A stretch of 64,000 nt of DNA from Massospora cicadina (GCA_022478985.1 JAKSZP010004217.1:54514-118513), one strand, 5' to 3'; counted from the stretch's first letter, positions 1 through 10,386 are shown. Notes: generated from the letters alone by a model not told the origin. Translations and numbers: made by a program.

Positions 1-338
1 AATGAATGAAGACTCTGCTGGAACCAATAAGAATATGGTGGAACGAATAGTCTAAGCAAAAGGGTTGGTATCAACAAAAATTCTGAGATATATGCGATAC
101 CAGAGAATTGAAGGATAAGAATTGTTATGAGAAAGAAGTGAGCAAAGCAGACGGAATATATTGGAATGCATTAAGTAAATAAAATAATGTGTCTGAAGAA
201 ATTGTTTCATATTTTATTATAACTTTACGTTATTCAATGGTTCCAACAATATCCATATCATCCATCCATTGCTCAGTGGGCTTGAACCTGCGCAAAAACC
301 TTTTGGCGTATCTCAACAATTCTGTTGAATTTATAACA
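1..338 (+). repeat. Element A 5' LTR, 3' portion
   Basis: Positions 1-338 align along their whole length with the last 340 bases of the LTR at 12629-13192. Shared blocks include AAAGGGTTGGTATCAAC, GATACCAGAGAATT, AAGCAGACGGAAT and CATATCATCCATCC. Both copies end in TTTATAACA. About 226 bases of this LTR lie left of the window. Confidence 0.9.
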
Positions 339-339
339 G

Positions 340-357
340 TGGTGCTCACTACAGGGG
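340..357 (+). promoter_or_regulatory. Element A primer-binding site
   Basis: TGGTGCTCACTACAGGGG begins two bases after the LTR end (ATAACA, G). The same motif sits next to the 5' LTR in elements B, D, E and G, with zero to two changes. The leading TGG complements a tRNA CCA end, so minus-strand DNA synthesis would be tRNA primed. The tRNA implied would have acceptor strand AGTGAGC and discriminator A; I do not identify its amino acid. Confidence 0.8.
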
Positions 358-405
358 GCCCATTAATCAACACCAAAAAATAAAACAAAGAATCAGGCGT
401 CAGCT

Positions 406-1374
406 ATGTCACATCAGGCCTGCACTAATGGGGATCCTTCCAGCGCACTAGGCCAGATGGATATGCGGAAATTAGACTTGCTTTAGATGCTGTGCTCCAA
501 AGGCAGGATTATCTTCTTAAGGAGGTTTGTATTGATAAGCTGGATTCATTTAATTGCAATGGGAACATCCATGGGTTCTTTAAGCAATTTGAATTTTCAG
601 CGGAAGGGTCTTCACACTGGCAGAAAGCAAAATTGTTAATATCCACCTTGGATGTCAGAAGTTCCGACCAAGTTACTTGCTATCTTTCCAACAGTTCCGT
701 TACATACCAGGAAGTGAAGTATACTGTGCTTTGGATGTTTGAGGGTACTGCTAAGATGTTGCAGTGGAAGGCAGAGTTCTTGACCATTGGGTTAAAACGT
801 GATGAGACCCTCACCGCATTTGCTGATCAATTTATGGTGGAGGCTCATGTGTTACTTGGGGCAGGGACTTTATCTGAATCTGACATATGCATAGCAATGA
901 CCTCTGCGCTGAATCCATAATGCGACTTTTACAATGTCATGGCTCCATATTTAGAGGATGACGTACCGTTGCTTAAAATCGTCAATGTTTTACACTGTTT
1001 ATCCACTACCTTTCCTCTGCCTAATACAGAGCAGAACCCTACTGCATTCGCTGCCAGACTTTATTATTTGGGGGCATTATCCCGCCCTGTTCAGCGTCCA
1101 TCAAGTAACCCTTGGGCTTATTATCACTACGCGCCTCACTCCCAACTGAGTTTCCCTCAGCATTATAACTATTTGGGTGGGCCCTGTTTACACCGATCAA
1201 CCCCAGTCCAACTTTTGGTGTGGCCCATCTTACAACAATCAAGGAAGTAGGCCCTATGGGGTTAATTGTTATGAGTGCGGTCACTCTTGGCACCTGGCAA
1301 GAGGTTTCCCCAATTGTCATGTCCATTACCTACTGCAGGATCAGTACAATCAGGGAAAGGTCAGAGTGGAGTAG
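406..1374 (+). pseudogene. Element A gag (capsid and zinc knuckle), broken
   Basis: Gag builds the particle shell and its zinc knuckle binds the element RNA. An ATG at 406 opens a short reading that stops at 484. The capsid reading continues in another frame from about 486 to 920, including the block FKQFEFSAEGSSHWQKAKLL. It then continues through frameshifts to a knuckle at about 1267-1320. The knuckle reads C-x2-C-x4-H-x4-F, with Phe (TTC) where the last Cys should be. The capsid matches those of D (27627-28280) and B. The frame ends at TAG 1372-1374, five bases before an ATG. There is no long leader upstream of the capsid, unlike B. Confidence 0.85.
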
Positions 1375-2259
1375 AGATGAGACTCTATACCTCCACCTAA
1401 ATCGTCTCACCTGAACCTTATCCCATAAATTCATCAGAAAGTCACTCAGTACAATGATGCATTCCTATGTTAGCAGCCGGTTGAAGGGGTGAATGAAATG
1501 TCATGAGAGAAAAAAAGGACCTGGAAAAAAAGGACCCCAGGAGCAACTGAAGCCTTATGCCTGTCAAATGTTTGACCAAATTTCTACAGATGAGCCAGAT
1601 CCATCCGCTGATGCGCCTCTTTTAAAAGGGGTAAACGCTGCCCTCCCTGTGAATGCTATTGTTAAAGAGTAACCCAAATTTAGGGAGGGTATTATGAGCT
1701 TCTTGGGAAAAAAGAGATCCATAATATGTCCATGTTGTAAACAAACAGAAATCATCCTACTCTGAGTGTACATAATGTGACATTGTCTTAGCAACAACCC
1801 ATGTCCGTGCTATAATCGATATGGGCGCTCCAGTTAACATAGTATCCACAAAATAGTGGCAAAGTTGGCACTAAAGCCTGACATGGGACATCGTATGGTA
1901 TATGGGACTGTGGGTGCTGAAAGCATGGTCTCTGAAGGAGCGTACAGTGCGCTACCATGCAGTTTGGGTAAATTGTCATTGTAGCTCCAGCAATAGTGCT
2001 ACCAAACAATAGTTATGACCTTTTAAATGGAACTGCTTTAATGCGACAATGCAGGGCTGTTTTGATATGATGGCAGAGACCTTTTAAATTCTGGGACATC
2101 GGATCCCAATATACTTTCCTCCAGTGGAGTGCCAAAGGATCCAGTGCACATGGGTCATATTACCCTTGCATATGGTGATGGGGTGATTCTGGTACATTAT
2201 CATTGACTAAAGAGCAAGACCTAACCCTTCCCCATCAGATATATGAATATCAAGGGCGA

Positions 2260-2560
2260 CCACTTAGAGCTGCTGGCCCTATATCTATTAATTCCGGACA
2301 CCAAGTCATAGTGAACACTGAGTTAAAGGTGGAAGTGCCAGATGGGCTTTATGGAGAGGTCATTCAGCCCTATCAGCAATTGCAGCTTGAGCCCCATGTG
2401 GCCCAAGGCATTATACTACCAGGACATGGGGAGAAAAGTTTTGTTAGCAAATCTCTAGAATGAAAAAATGCAAACCTGCCAACACCAAATAGTGGCATAT
2501 TTACACTTGACTCTAATTGAGGAGGTCCTTAAGATTCACAAGTTCAATTCATTGGATGAA
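2260..2560 (+). other. Element A dUTPase-like domain between protease and RT
   Basis: The translation starts PLRAAG and continues through V-I-V-N-T-E-L and EVPDGLYGEVIQP to QGIILPGHGE. This follows the dUTPase fold order without gaps: RAAG at the position of motif 1 RAAGYDL, then beta strands, then P-x-G-x-Y-G-x-V, then the segment of motif 3. Motif 1 lacks its Asp, motif 2 (A-P-R-S) reads I-Q-P-Y, and motif 3 lacks the Asp/Tyr (G-V-I-D-x-D-Y). The fold is probably kept and the dUTP-hydrolysing site is gone. The reading breaks at a stop at 2461. Equivalent blocks occur in B, D and G. Confidence 0.7.
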
Positions 2561-3499
2561 TCTGGTCTAACCATCAAGTCACCGCCTAGTGTAATGACGG
2601 TGGTACCACGCAAAAAATTAGTTGGGTTATCAGAAGAACAGAAGAATCAGTCGGAAGCTTAATTACAAAAATCCTAAGAAGATCTTTGCTTTCAATAATT
2701 ATGATTTAGGTTGCGCCCAGGGGATGGTCCATTGACTGGACACTGGGGATAATCCTTCCATCAGGTCCCAGTCGATCCACCAATCAAGAGCAACTGAAAG
2801 AGTAGTTACCAAGAAAATCAAAAAGATGCTTGAAAAAGGGATACTCAAACCATCAAAGAGTCCGTGGGCTTCGCCTGTTCTTATTGTAAAAAAGAAGAGC
2901 GGCACCAATTGGGTGTAAAAGATTACCAAAGGCTTAACAGTATCACCAAGAAGGACTTATATCCCTTGCCACAGATCGATGATGCACAGGATTGGCTAGG
3001 TGAGCCTGTTACTTCTCAGTGATGAACTTTGATATTGAGCTTCTGGCAAATTGAGTTGCTTGCGGTGGAACAGGAGAAATGCGCCACTATCACATCTAAG
3101 GTGCTTTTTCAGCCAACTCATATGCCTCAAGGGCTATGTAACGTCCCAGCTACTTTCCAGCAATGTCATGGGTACCATTCTCGGTAACCTGAAGCTGTTG
3201 TGCGTCCTTGTGTATCTTGACAACAATAATGTATCCTCCCGCATGTTTTTCAAGCACCTTACCTATATGGAGGAGGTATTCCACCAGTTGGCTGAGGCCA
3301 ACACCAAGATTAAGCACCGGAAAAGCCACTTTTTCAAAGACCAGCTGAAGTACCTTGGGTTTTTAATTTATGCAACAGGGTTGAACTACAACCTGTCAAG
3401 GTGGAGGATATCTTAAAGAAGACTATGCCCACCAGAAAGCGTGACATCCAGGTATTTTTGGGGATGGTCAGTTACTACCGCCCCTTTATACCCAACTTC

Positions 3500-3504
3500 A
3501 GCTA
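3500..3504. repeat. Left target-site duplication of element B (AGCTA)
   Basis: AGCTA at 3500-3504 directly precedes B's LTR (TGTTAATT) and is repeated at 10864-10868 directly after B. A 5-bp duplication is normal for Ty3/gypsy integrases. It fixes the insertion point inside A's RT. Confidence 0.93.
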
Positions 3505-3982
3505 TGTTAATTATCAGCGTCTAAGCTCAATTCCGCCAAGTCAGTTTGCACAGGGTATTAGCCACTGAGCAACCAAATTGGATGATATAAAATTTGCCGA
3601 CTTCTTGATAAAACTGGATAAAATATGTATGGAGCTATCGCCCCTTATTTGACCTTTATTTTAATATAAATCACAGACTTATCTGCGCTCACTTCTCAAC
3701 TAGAAAAGACCTCCTCTTCAATCTTCCGTGTGAATCTTTATATCTCAGTTCCCCAAGCCAGATGCATCCTCAGCTTGGTAATCTTCTATTCTTCTTCCCT
3801 TTTATAAATAATCTCATTTGTATTGAATATCAGCATAATTCCTCTCAATTATCTGAGTAGTCATCATTTTGCTCAATTATAATTTGTATACCCTTTTTCT
3901 GTAAATCTCTAGACTCATCTTGATTCCCCTCCAATCCGCCGGTATGGGTAGCATATCGTCTAGTCATATCAACTTCCTGACA
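3505..3982 (-). repeat. Element B 3' LTR
   Basis: 478 bp. On the plus strand it runs TGTTAATT...CTGACA, the reverse complement of TGTCAG...AATTAACA. It aligns along its length with 10387-10863, with shared blocks such as CACAGGGTATTAGCCACTGAGCAAC and ATGCATCCTCAGCTTGGTAATCTTC. Confidence 0.93.
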
Positions 3983-4010
3983 TTACCCCTCCCCCTTTGA
4001 CTGGATGATA
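3954..4010 (-). promoter_or_regulatory. Element B polypurine tract within an inverted repeat
   Basis: On the minus strand the tract AAAGGGGGAGGGGTAA ends at the LTR edge (3982/3983). The plus strand has TATCGTCTAGTCA at 3954-3966 and TGACTGGATGATA at 3998-4010. They pair at 11 of 13 positions around a 31-nt loop that contains the tract and the LTR end. Confidence 0.75.
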
Positions 4011-4011
4011 T

Positions 4012-7000
4012 GCCCTTATTGTTTATATGCTCAGAGGAACATTGTGTGAACTCGGTGATAAGCTGACCCCGCGGGTTCCTTGATAGTGTAGACATCCATG
4101 ATGTCTTCTCAATAATCTCTAATGGTCTGACCCAAATGTTAAAAAGCTTGTTTTTCCGCCCAAATCCGTGCTGGTCATTCAATAAAAAGTGATCCCCCAC
4201 AGCAAACAGCGGAAGTCCACTCCATCTCATCTGATCGGCTTCCTGATCATGAATCTTCTTGGCCAAACTGGTGGAGTAGGCTTCCATTTACAGCTTGATC
4301 AATGTATCTGTAAGAGTCTTCAAATATCGCTGGGGATCCACACCACCAGTTTCCTCTACACACGAATAAAGCAAGGCAGGCAGAACCAGATGCAGACCAT
4401 ACAGCAGCTGAAATGGGCTCTTACCAGTGGATGAATGATAGCTGATATTATATGCGAAGACAGCGGTAGGTAGAAGGGAACTCCATTTCAAGGGCTGATC
4501 CTTTACCAATTTGCAGAGTATGTTCACTAGGGTTCCGTTGACTCGCTCCACCATCCCATTTGATTCTGGGTGATAGGGAGTGGTCAAAACCACACGGATC
4601 GCCATCAACTCATTCAACTCTGGCAAAATATGTGAAGTGAATTTGGTACTGTTATCCATTAGAATGAATTGTGGGCAGCCGTGTCAGTGTATAACCCAAA
4701 CCATAATAAACTTGGCAGTTTGACATCTCCTAAGTTGTTAATGGCCCTTACCTCCACCCATCAAGTCAAATAATTGATGGCAACTATTATGTACTTGGAT
4801 TGATTGGTGCTAGTCAGCAGAGGTCCCAGTACATCAATGGAGATGGTGTGCCATGCGGACCAGGGTTTAACTAGCTAACATTTGGTTTTCTTGCAGAAAG
4901 GCTTTTCCACTTGACACCTGTGGCAAAAGCTAACCATTTCTGCTACATCATAGTGCATGCTTTCCCAGAAGTATTGGGGTCACTAAAAGTCTAGCGTTTT
5001 CCACAATCCTCCATGTCCTATAGCTTGATGAGCATCCATAATAATCGAGGGTCTAGCTGAAGGTTTAGAAAAATTCAGCGTCAAGTCTCTGATCCACTTA
5101 TATAGTTCTTATCCTCATATGAAGTTATCCTCACTGAGTCCATCTAAAACCTTGATCACCTGCGGCGGCTCATCATGGTATTTGTTCGCCACCATCTTTT
5201 TGTGTATTATGTCAGCTAAATCCGCTGTATTTGCAACTGTTGGCAGCCTAGAGAGACAATCCACATTTTGATGTTTCACTCCCAGTTGATGCAAAATTTT
5301 GAAATCATATGATTGCAGATTCAGCGCCCAACGTGCGAGCCATCCTTCTGGTTCATGGAGATTCTGTAGCCAGTGCAAGGAAGCGTGATCCGTCACTACT
5401 TGGAATCTTACCTCATGCAAATATACCTGAAACTGTTTGTAAGCGTAGATCACCACTAAAAACTCCTGCTTGGTTACAGTGTAGTTTTGTTTGTGACAGT
5501 TCAAACTTTGACTACATAATGCGACAGGATGTTCCACGCTGTCATCATTCTTCTGAGATAATACTGCCCCTAATAGCAGTGAGAGATGCATCAGTTTGTA
5601 CTATGAACAGCTTATCAAAGTTGGGGTATTTCAAAATGGGTGCGCTTGCTAACGCGGTACAAAATACATCAAAAGCATTTTGGCATCATTCCATCCAATC
5701 AAAAGAAGCGTTTTTCTTTAATAACTCGAAAAGTGGGGCCCTGATGCAGCTGAAATTGGGAATGAACTGTTGGTAGTACCCAACCGTCCCCAGAAACACC
5801 TGAATGTCCCGCTTATTCCCTGGGCGAGTCATCTTGCCTTTTGCTTCCACTTTAGCCAGCTGCAGTTTAAGCCCATTTGAAACCATGACAAACCCGAGGT
5901 ATTTCAATTGTTCCTTAAAGAAATGGCACTTCTGAGGCTTAATTTTGATATTAGTGCAGCGAGACACTGAAATACTTCTTCCAAGTGGGCCAGGTGCTCT
6001 GTAAACGTCCGCAAGGACACATTGAAGTCGTCAAAATAAACTAGGATGCAGGACAGCTTTAAATCACCTAAAATCATATCCATGGAATGCTGGAATGTAG
6101 CCAGGGCGTTACACAACCCTTACAGCATATAAGTCAGCTGGAACAACCCTTTTGAGGTGATGATCACACATTTCTCCCATTCCACTAATGGCAATTCAAT
6201 CTGCCAGTACCCCAAGGTCAGATCCATGGCAGAAAAATAGTTTGCCCCACCCAATCAGTCTAATGCATCATCAATCCGCAGAAGATGGTAGGAATCCTTC
6301 TTCGTTACGTTATTCAGTTTATGATAGTCAATAATCACTCAAATAAGAGCCATCCTTTTTCTTTAAAATGAGCACAGGTGATGCCCACAGACTGTTTTAT
6401 GGCTCTAGCATTCCTTGCACGATAAGTTTATCCACCTCATTGGAGACAACCTCTTCCACCACTTTTGATCATCTAATAGGTTGCGATCAAATGGAGGATG
6501 ATCCCCCGTATCTATCCAATGTGCCACCCCTTGAGCGCACATCAAATCATGATCATCAGGTGCAAAAATATCCTGATACTTTTCAAATAGGGCCATAGCC
6601 TTATATTGCTTTTCTGAATATAATACTGTGAGCGCTTCCCGCGGAACCACAGTCAGTACGTTGTACATTGAGCTTGCCAGTAGTCTGAGATCCTCCCATG
6701 AGCCAAAATCATGAATATGAAGAACTTCCTCTATAGGGACTAAGTGTAGGTAAGCCACCATATGGTGCCGCCAGATTGTTATTGCCTTCTTCTGTAAGTT
6801 CGCTAGCAGCACTTTCACCTCCCCATTCCCAGGTAGCAGTAACCCTGGAGACACATGTGGTTCAAGCCATATGTGCTGATGAGGCGACATAATTTATCCA
6901 TAAAGCCCCTTAGGGACATCGATTTCAAGCCCAGTCCCTACTATGCTCTGGTGTCCAGATTGTAGGCTCAAAGTGCTTGTTGCTTAAAGTGGGATCCCTT

Positions 7001-7893
7001 TGTTATTGTATATCTGGTTGGGGAGGATCCTGGTCTGCTGACTCAATTTGCCAATAATGAACAGGAATCACTCCGACGCTATATGCTAGATTGATCTGAT
7101 CAGAGTGGACTGGATCCGTTGGGATTCCACCAGAGGAAAAATATACTGGAATCTGTTGGCCTGGCATAGTAAGAGTTTCCTCTGCCATATCTATCACAAC
7201 GCCAAACTTCCTCATGAAAGCCGCTCCAGTTAACATATCATAGTTGTTATTTGGCAAAACCACCGCTGGAATGGACATCTGGACTGACCTGAATCATAAA
7301 GGAAACATGCTATATGCTCCTTCAGACACAGTGCTATGTGTTCCCACAGTCCTGTATACTACTCGATGGTCCAAATCCAGTTTCAACATAAGTTTAGCCA
7401 CCAACCGAGTGTAGACTATGTTCACAGGTGCTCCCATGTCTATGATAGCGCGGATTTTTGTGTTTTGAACGAATATGTCGCAATAAGTATATTCTGAGTA
7501 AGAAGAATCATTGGTGTGTATTGCATGTACTTTCAAGGGCTTTGTGTTACTAAAAAAGGAAGAAATGCCCTTGCCAACTTGAGGATACTCACTAGCGATT
7601 TTCTCTACTGGAATGGCTATGGTAACCCCTACTAAAGGAGTGACGTTCAGTGAAGGATCCAGTTTGCTAATGCCAGTCTGTTCCAGGATCTGCCATGCAT
7701 ATGGCTTCTGCACATCCTGGTGAAGCTCGGCCTGATGGGATGAGCCTTTAATCATGGAAGTGGAAGCAGGGGTATCCAATGAAAGCTGCTGGTATAACAC
7801 ATCATCCGATTGAGGGTTAATTTCTACCCAAAAAGATGTTTGGGGATTGTTAGGGACAAGTGAATTGGACTCAGAGGAGTTAGAGCATCCCAT
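4012..7893 (-). pseudogene. Element B pol: protease, dUTPase-like, RT, RNase H, integrase
   Basis: The reading starts at ATG 7893 (MGCSNSSESN), five bases past the gag stop. It stays open for 199 codons through the protease block AIIDMGAPVNIV, with Asp at 7438-7440 and Met instead of Ser/Thr. A dUTPase-like domain lies at 6700-6980 and RT at about 5780-6660 with an intact Y-F-D-D. RNase H lies at about 5230-5690 (FIVQTDASLTAI, then TKQEFLVVIYA, where E remains). Integrase spans about 4012-5120, with LMDNSTKF and PYHPESNGMVERVN; the catalytic Asp and Glu are present. There is no chromodomain. Stops and shifts occur near 7280, 6900, 6400, 5970, 5600 and 5110. Confidence 0.88.
6700..6980 (-). 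other. Element B dUTPase-like domain
   Basis: The minus strand reads S-G-H-Q-S-I-V-G-T-G-L, then EIDVPKGLYG, a stop, IMSPHQHIWLEPHVSPGLLLPGNGE, and VKVLLANLQKKAITI. The last part matches the dUTPase strand and VVLF-N region that follows motif 3, better preserved than in A. As in A, the motif-3 Asp and Tyr are absent (GLLLPGNGE) and motif 2 is S-P-H-Q. The same substitutions in several copies suggest that catalysis was lost before the copies dispersed. Confidence 0.7.
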
Positions 7894-7895
7894 CT

Positions 7896-8720
7896 CTACT
7901 CTGCTTGAGCTTTTCCCTGCTCAATTCTCTCAGTTGGCATTGCATACACATGTGGTTGACTAGGGCAATTACCCGCATAATGCCCTCTCTGCCTGCACTG
8001 GAAGAAAGTGTTCATAAAAGGTTCACGTATATAGCTTGGGCCAGAAGGACCAGATCAGAAGTTGCCAGTATGGTTCCAAGGTCGTGGATGAACTGGTGAA
8101 GAGTACATGGGCCAAAAAGAGTCCACTGACTCACATGAAGTACAAATATGTTCCAGCAGCAGATAACCCAGTTGCTGCGACCTATATCCTGAAGGGGTTG
8201 GAGCGGGGGCAGCAGAGATTTTTTGGGCTACGTTGGGGGCGCTGATTGTGGCAGAGAGTTGTCGTAAGGTGTTCACAATTTGAATAAGTCCAGTATCTCC
8301 ATCCAACATATGAGACATAGCATTAGATAGTTCCTGATGTGGTTTGACAGCCGCCATCATCACTATACCAACATCCTCAGTGGATAAAATGTTAGCTTCA
8401 AGTAGGATGTGTTCTTCTGCCAAAAACTGCTCAACGAATTCTAACAGGGTCTCATTTCAGTAAAACTGTATAGTCATAAAATCAGCTTTCCATTGGACCA
8501 TCTTGATAACACCCCCAAACAGCCGGATAACAATTGCTTTAATTTCTTTGTAGGATACTGAGCTAAATGGAAGATAGCAGGTAACTTAATCAGCGCTTTC
8601 CACATCCAAAGCGGACAACAATAATTTCACTTTTTGTCAATCAGTAGCCCCTTCCACAGCGAATTCAAAATGCTTAAAGTAACCATGTAAATTCCCATCA
8701 TGACTGAAAGGAGGTAATTT
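7896..8720 (-). pseudogene. Element B gag capsid and zinc knuckle
   Basis: Capsid blocks match A and D (for example AEEHILLEANILS and LSNAMSHMLDGDTG at 8423-8300). A Pro/Tyr-rich linker follows, then a knuckle near 7960-8005 reading F-F-Q-C-R-Q-R-G-H-Y-A-G-N-C. Its first Cys is replaced by Phe while the other three ligands remain. The gag frame ends at a TAG whose complement is 7896-7898, and the pro-pol ATG lies at 7893. The upstream part contains shifts near 8425-8720. Confidence 0.85.
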
Positions 8721-8949
8721 TTGATTCACACAGCTTTGCCTTGCTCCAGGTTCCTGCTTTAAAGGGCAGGCGAATTAGTTATGGAATGATTATGGGAACT
8801 ATCCCTTTGTGCGTTATCATACAGCCAGCCAGATGGACTCAACTCCATCAAAAAGGACTCAGAAGAAGTGGTGTCACGTGGGGGTCCATCATAACACCTG
8901 AAGGATATTCATTTGCTGATCCATAGCATTCTTCCCCCAAATCGTCACT

Positions 8950-10324
8950 GACTGCCCCATTTCCCCCAGCTCCAGCATTCCCCATGAGCTGTTCATTGAT
9001 CAACTGCTCCACTTTAACTGAATAGCATTTACACCATCCATCCTGAAATTCCTATTGCAGCATTTAAATAATGATGTTGCAACTCCCAGCAGAATTCCCT
9101 CTCACAGTTCAGTTTTTGTTCCATGGCTTGTAATCACAATAGGACCTCATTGATTATGTTCTGCAGGTGGGTTTGCTGCTGACTAGCATTTTCTGCTTGT
9201 TGATTGGTGTTATTTACTTGGTTAACAAGGGAGGCTTGTTCCCATACCAATTCCTCATTGGCCCTTGAAGGGTATCAAAGCGCCCTTGCATGTCTGCATA
9301 CTCTCTTGTCTCACCAATCGGAAGAGGAAAGGCTCACTGTCACTCAGCCTGACTAACAACTTCCAGTTGTGTAACCTGACAAATAAGCTGGAGATATTTT
9401 AGGAGACGTTGACCAAAGGTTAAGCGCATTATCTGTCATTTGCTGGGTATTCCATTCAATATGAAGTTGGGTTAATTCCATCGATAGAGAGCTAACTTGG
9501 GTCATCAATTGCTGTTCCATCAGGGTCATTTTTTCCTTGATCTGGGCAATCTTGGCTTAGAGAGCTTCCACCCATTCAGCTAGCTCCATCATAAAGCGCT
9601 TGGTATTATTTCCCAATGTTGTTACATCCTGAATCCACTCTGCTGATAGGCCATGCTGATTCAGCAGCTCTCTTATAACTCGAGGTAATTCTAAATTTAA
9701 CTGTGGTACCAGAATGTACAATCGATGGCAGATGTCCCCAACACAATGATCCATCTGTGCCAGCGCCCCTTGTATTTTTGAAAATGAACAATTGAGGCGG
9801 TTGGACAGGAGGCGAGTATCGTGCTGCTGTGCTCACACAAACTGTAATATATCTCCAATTTCAATATTATGGCGAGCCAGCACATGCAGTAGCTGGCAAA
9901 TCAAAGGTTGCACATAAGCTACTAAATATTCCTCAATTCCGTGGGTACCAAGGCGGCGAGCTAACCCTGTGGTAGTCACATCCAAATAAGACATGTACAG
10001 TGCATATTGATTTTCTTGATCGCGTTAGTTATAGAATAAACTCAGGGCATTTTCCCCAGTCTCATCCTCATATAGGAGATACCCGTGCAACAGCCATTCC
10101 ATAATATTTCTCAGTTGTTGGGGAGTCACATTTGTGGAGCATCCTTGTTGGTTGGTCATCAGCTCAGGGCAATTCTCAAATTGCAAATTAATCATAACCT
10201 CATCATCCCCTGGTTCAGTAACAGTACATAATGTTGGTTCTTGGTTAGGTGCCTCCAGGGCTTCTTCAGCATACCGCGCCCAGAATCTGATCAAATTATG
10301 TTGGAACGAATGAGGACTCAACAT
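8950..10324 (-). pseudogene. Element B gag N-terminal leader with coiled-coil regions
   Basis: A reading begins MLSPHSFQHNLIRFW at 10324 and continues, with one stop at 10025 and another near 9834, through a helical region to the stop near 9557. Charged, Gln-rich heptad-like sequence follows (M-E-Q-Q-L-M-T-Q-V at about 9520). This is about 450 codons upstream of the capsid. Its position after the primer-binding site and before the capsid makes it a gag extension or a separate leader ORF. I recognise no domain. D keeps only the last, coiled-coil part (28700). E has similar helical sequence at about 22730-23100. Function unknown; particle assembly through coiled coils is a guess. Confidence 0.6.
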
Positions 10325-10367
10325 TGTATTTTTTTAATTGTTTAACAAACTACAGTTGCTTAGTGGT

Positions 10368-10385
10368 CCCCTGTAGTGAGCATCA
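10368..10385 (-). promoter_or_regulatory. Element B primer-binding site
   Basis: The plus strand reads CCCCTGTAGTGAGCATCA, so the minus strand is TGATGCTCACTACAGGGG. This is one base off the family site TGGTGCTCACTACAGGGG and sits one base from the 5' LTR. Confidence 0.8.
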
Positions 10386-10386
10386 C

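Larger units (their letters stand above)
1377..3504 (+). pseudogene. Element A pol, 5' part: protease, dUTPase-like, RT
   Basis: This region encodes the processing protease and the reverse transcriptase. The protease active-site block is IIDMGAPVNIV at about 1812-1845, with Asp at 1818-1820 followed by Met. A dUTPase-like domain follows at 2260-2560. RT starts near 2780 with K-x-K-S-P-W-A-S-P-V-L. Its active site at 3213-3224 reads Y-L-D-N rather than Y-L-D-D, so one metal-binding Asp is lost. The connection block FLGMVSYYRPFIPNFSY ends at 3504, where element B begins. Several stops and shifts occur, for example near 2460, 2920 and 3415. Not functional. Confidence 0.85.
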
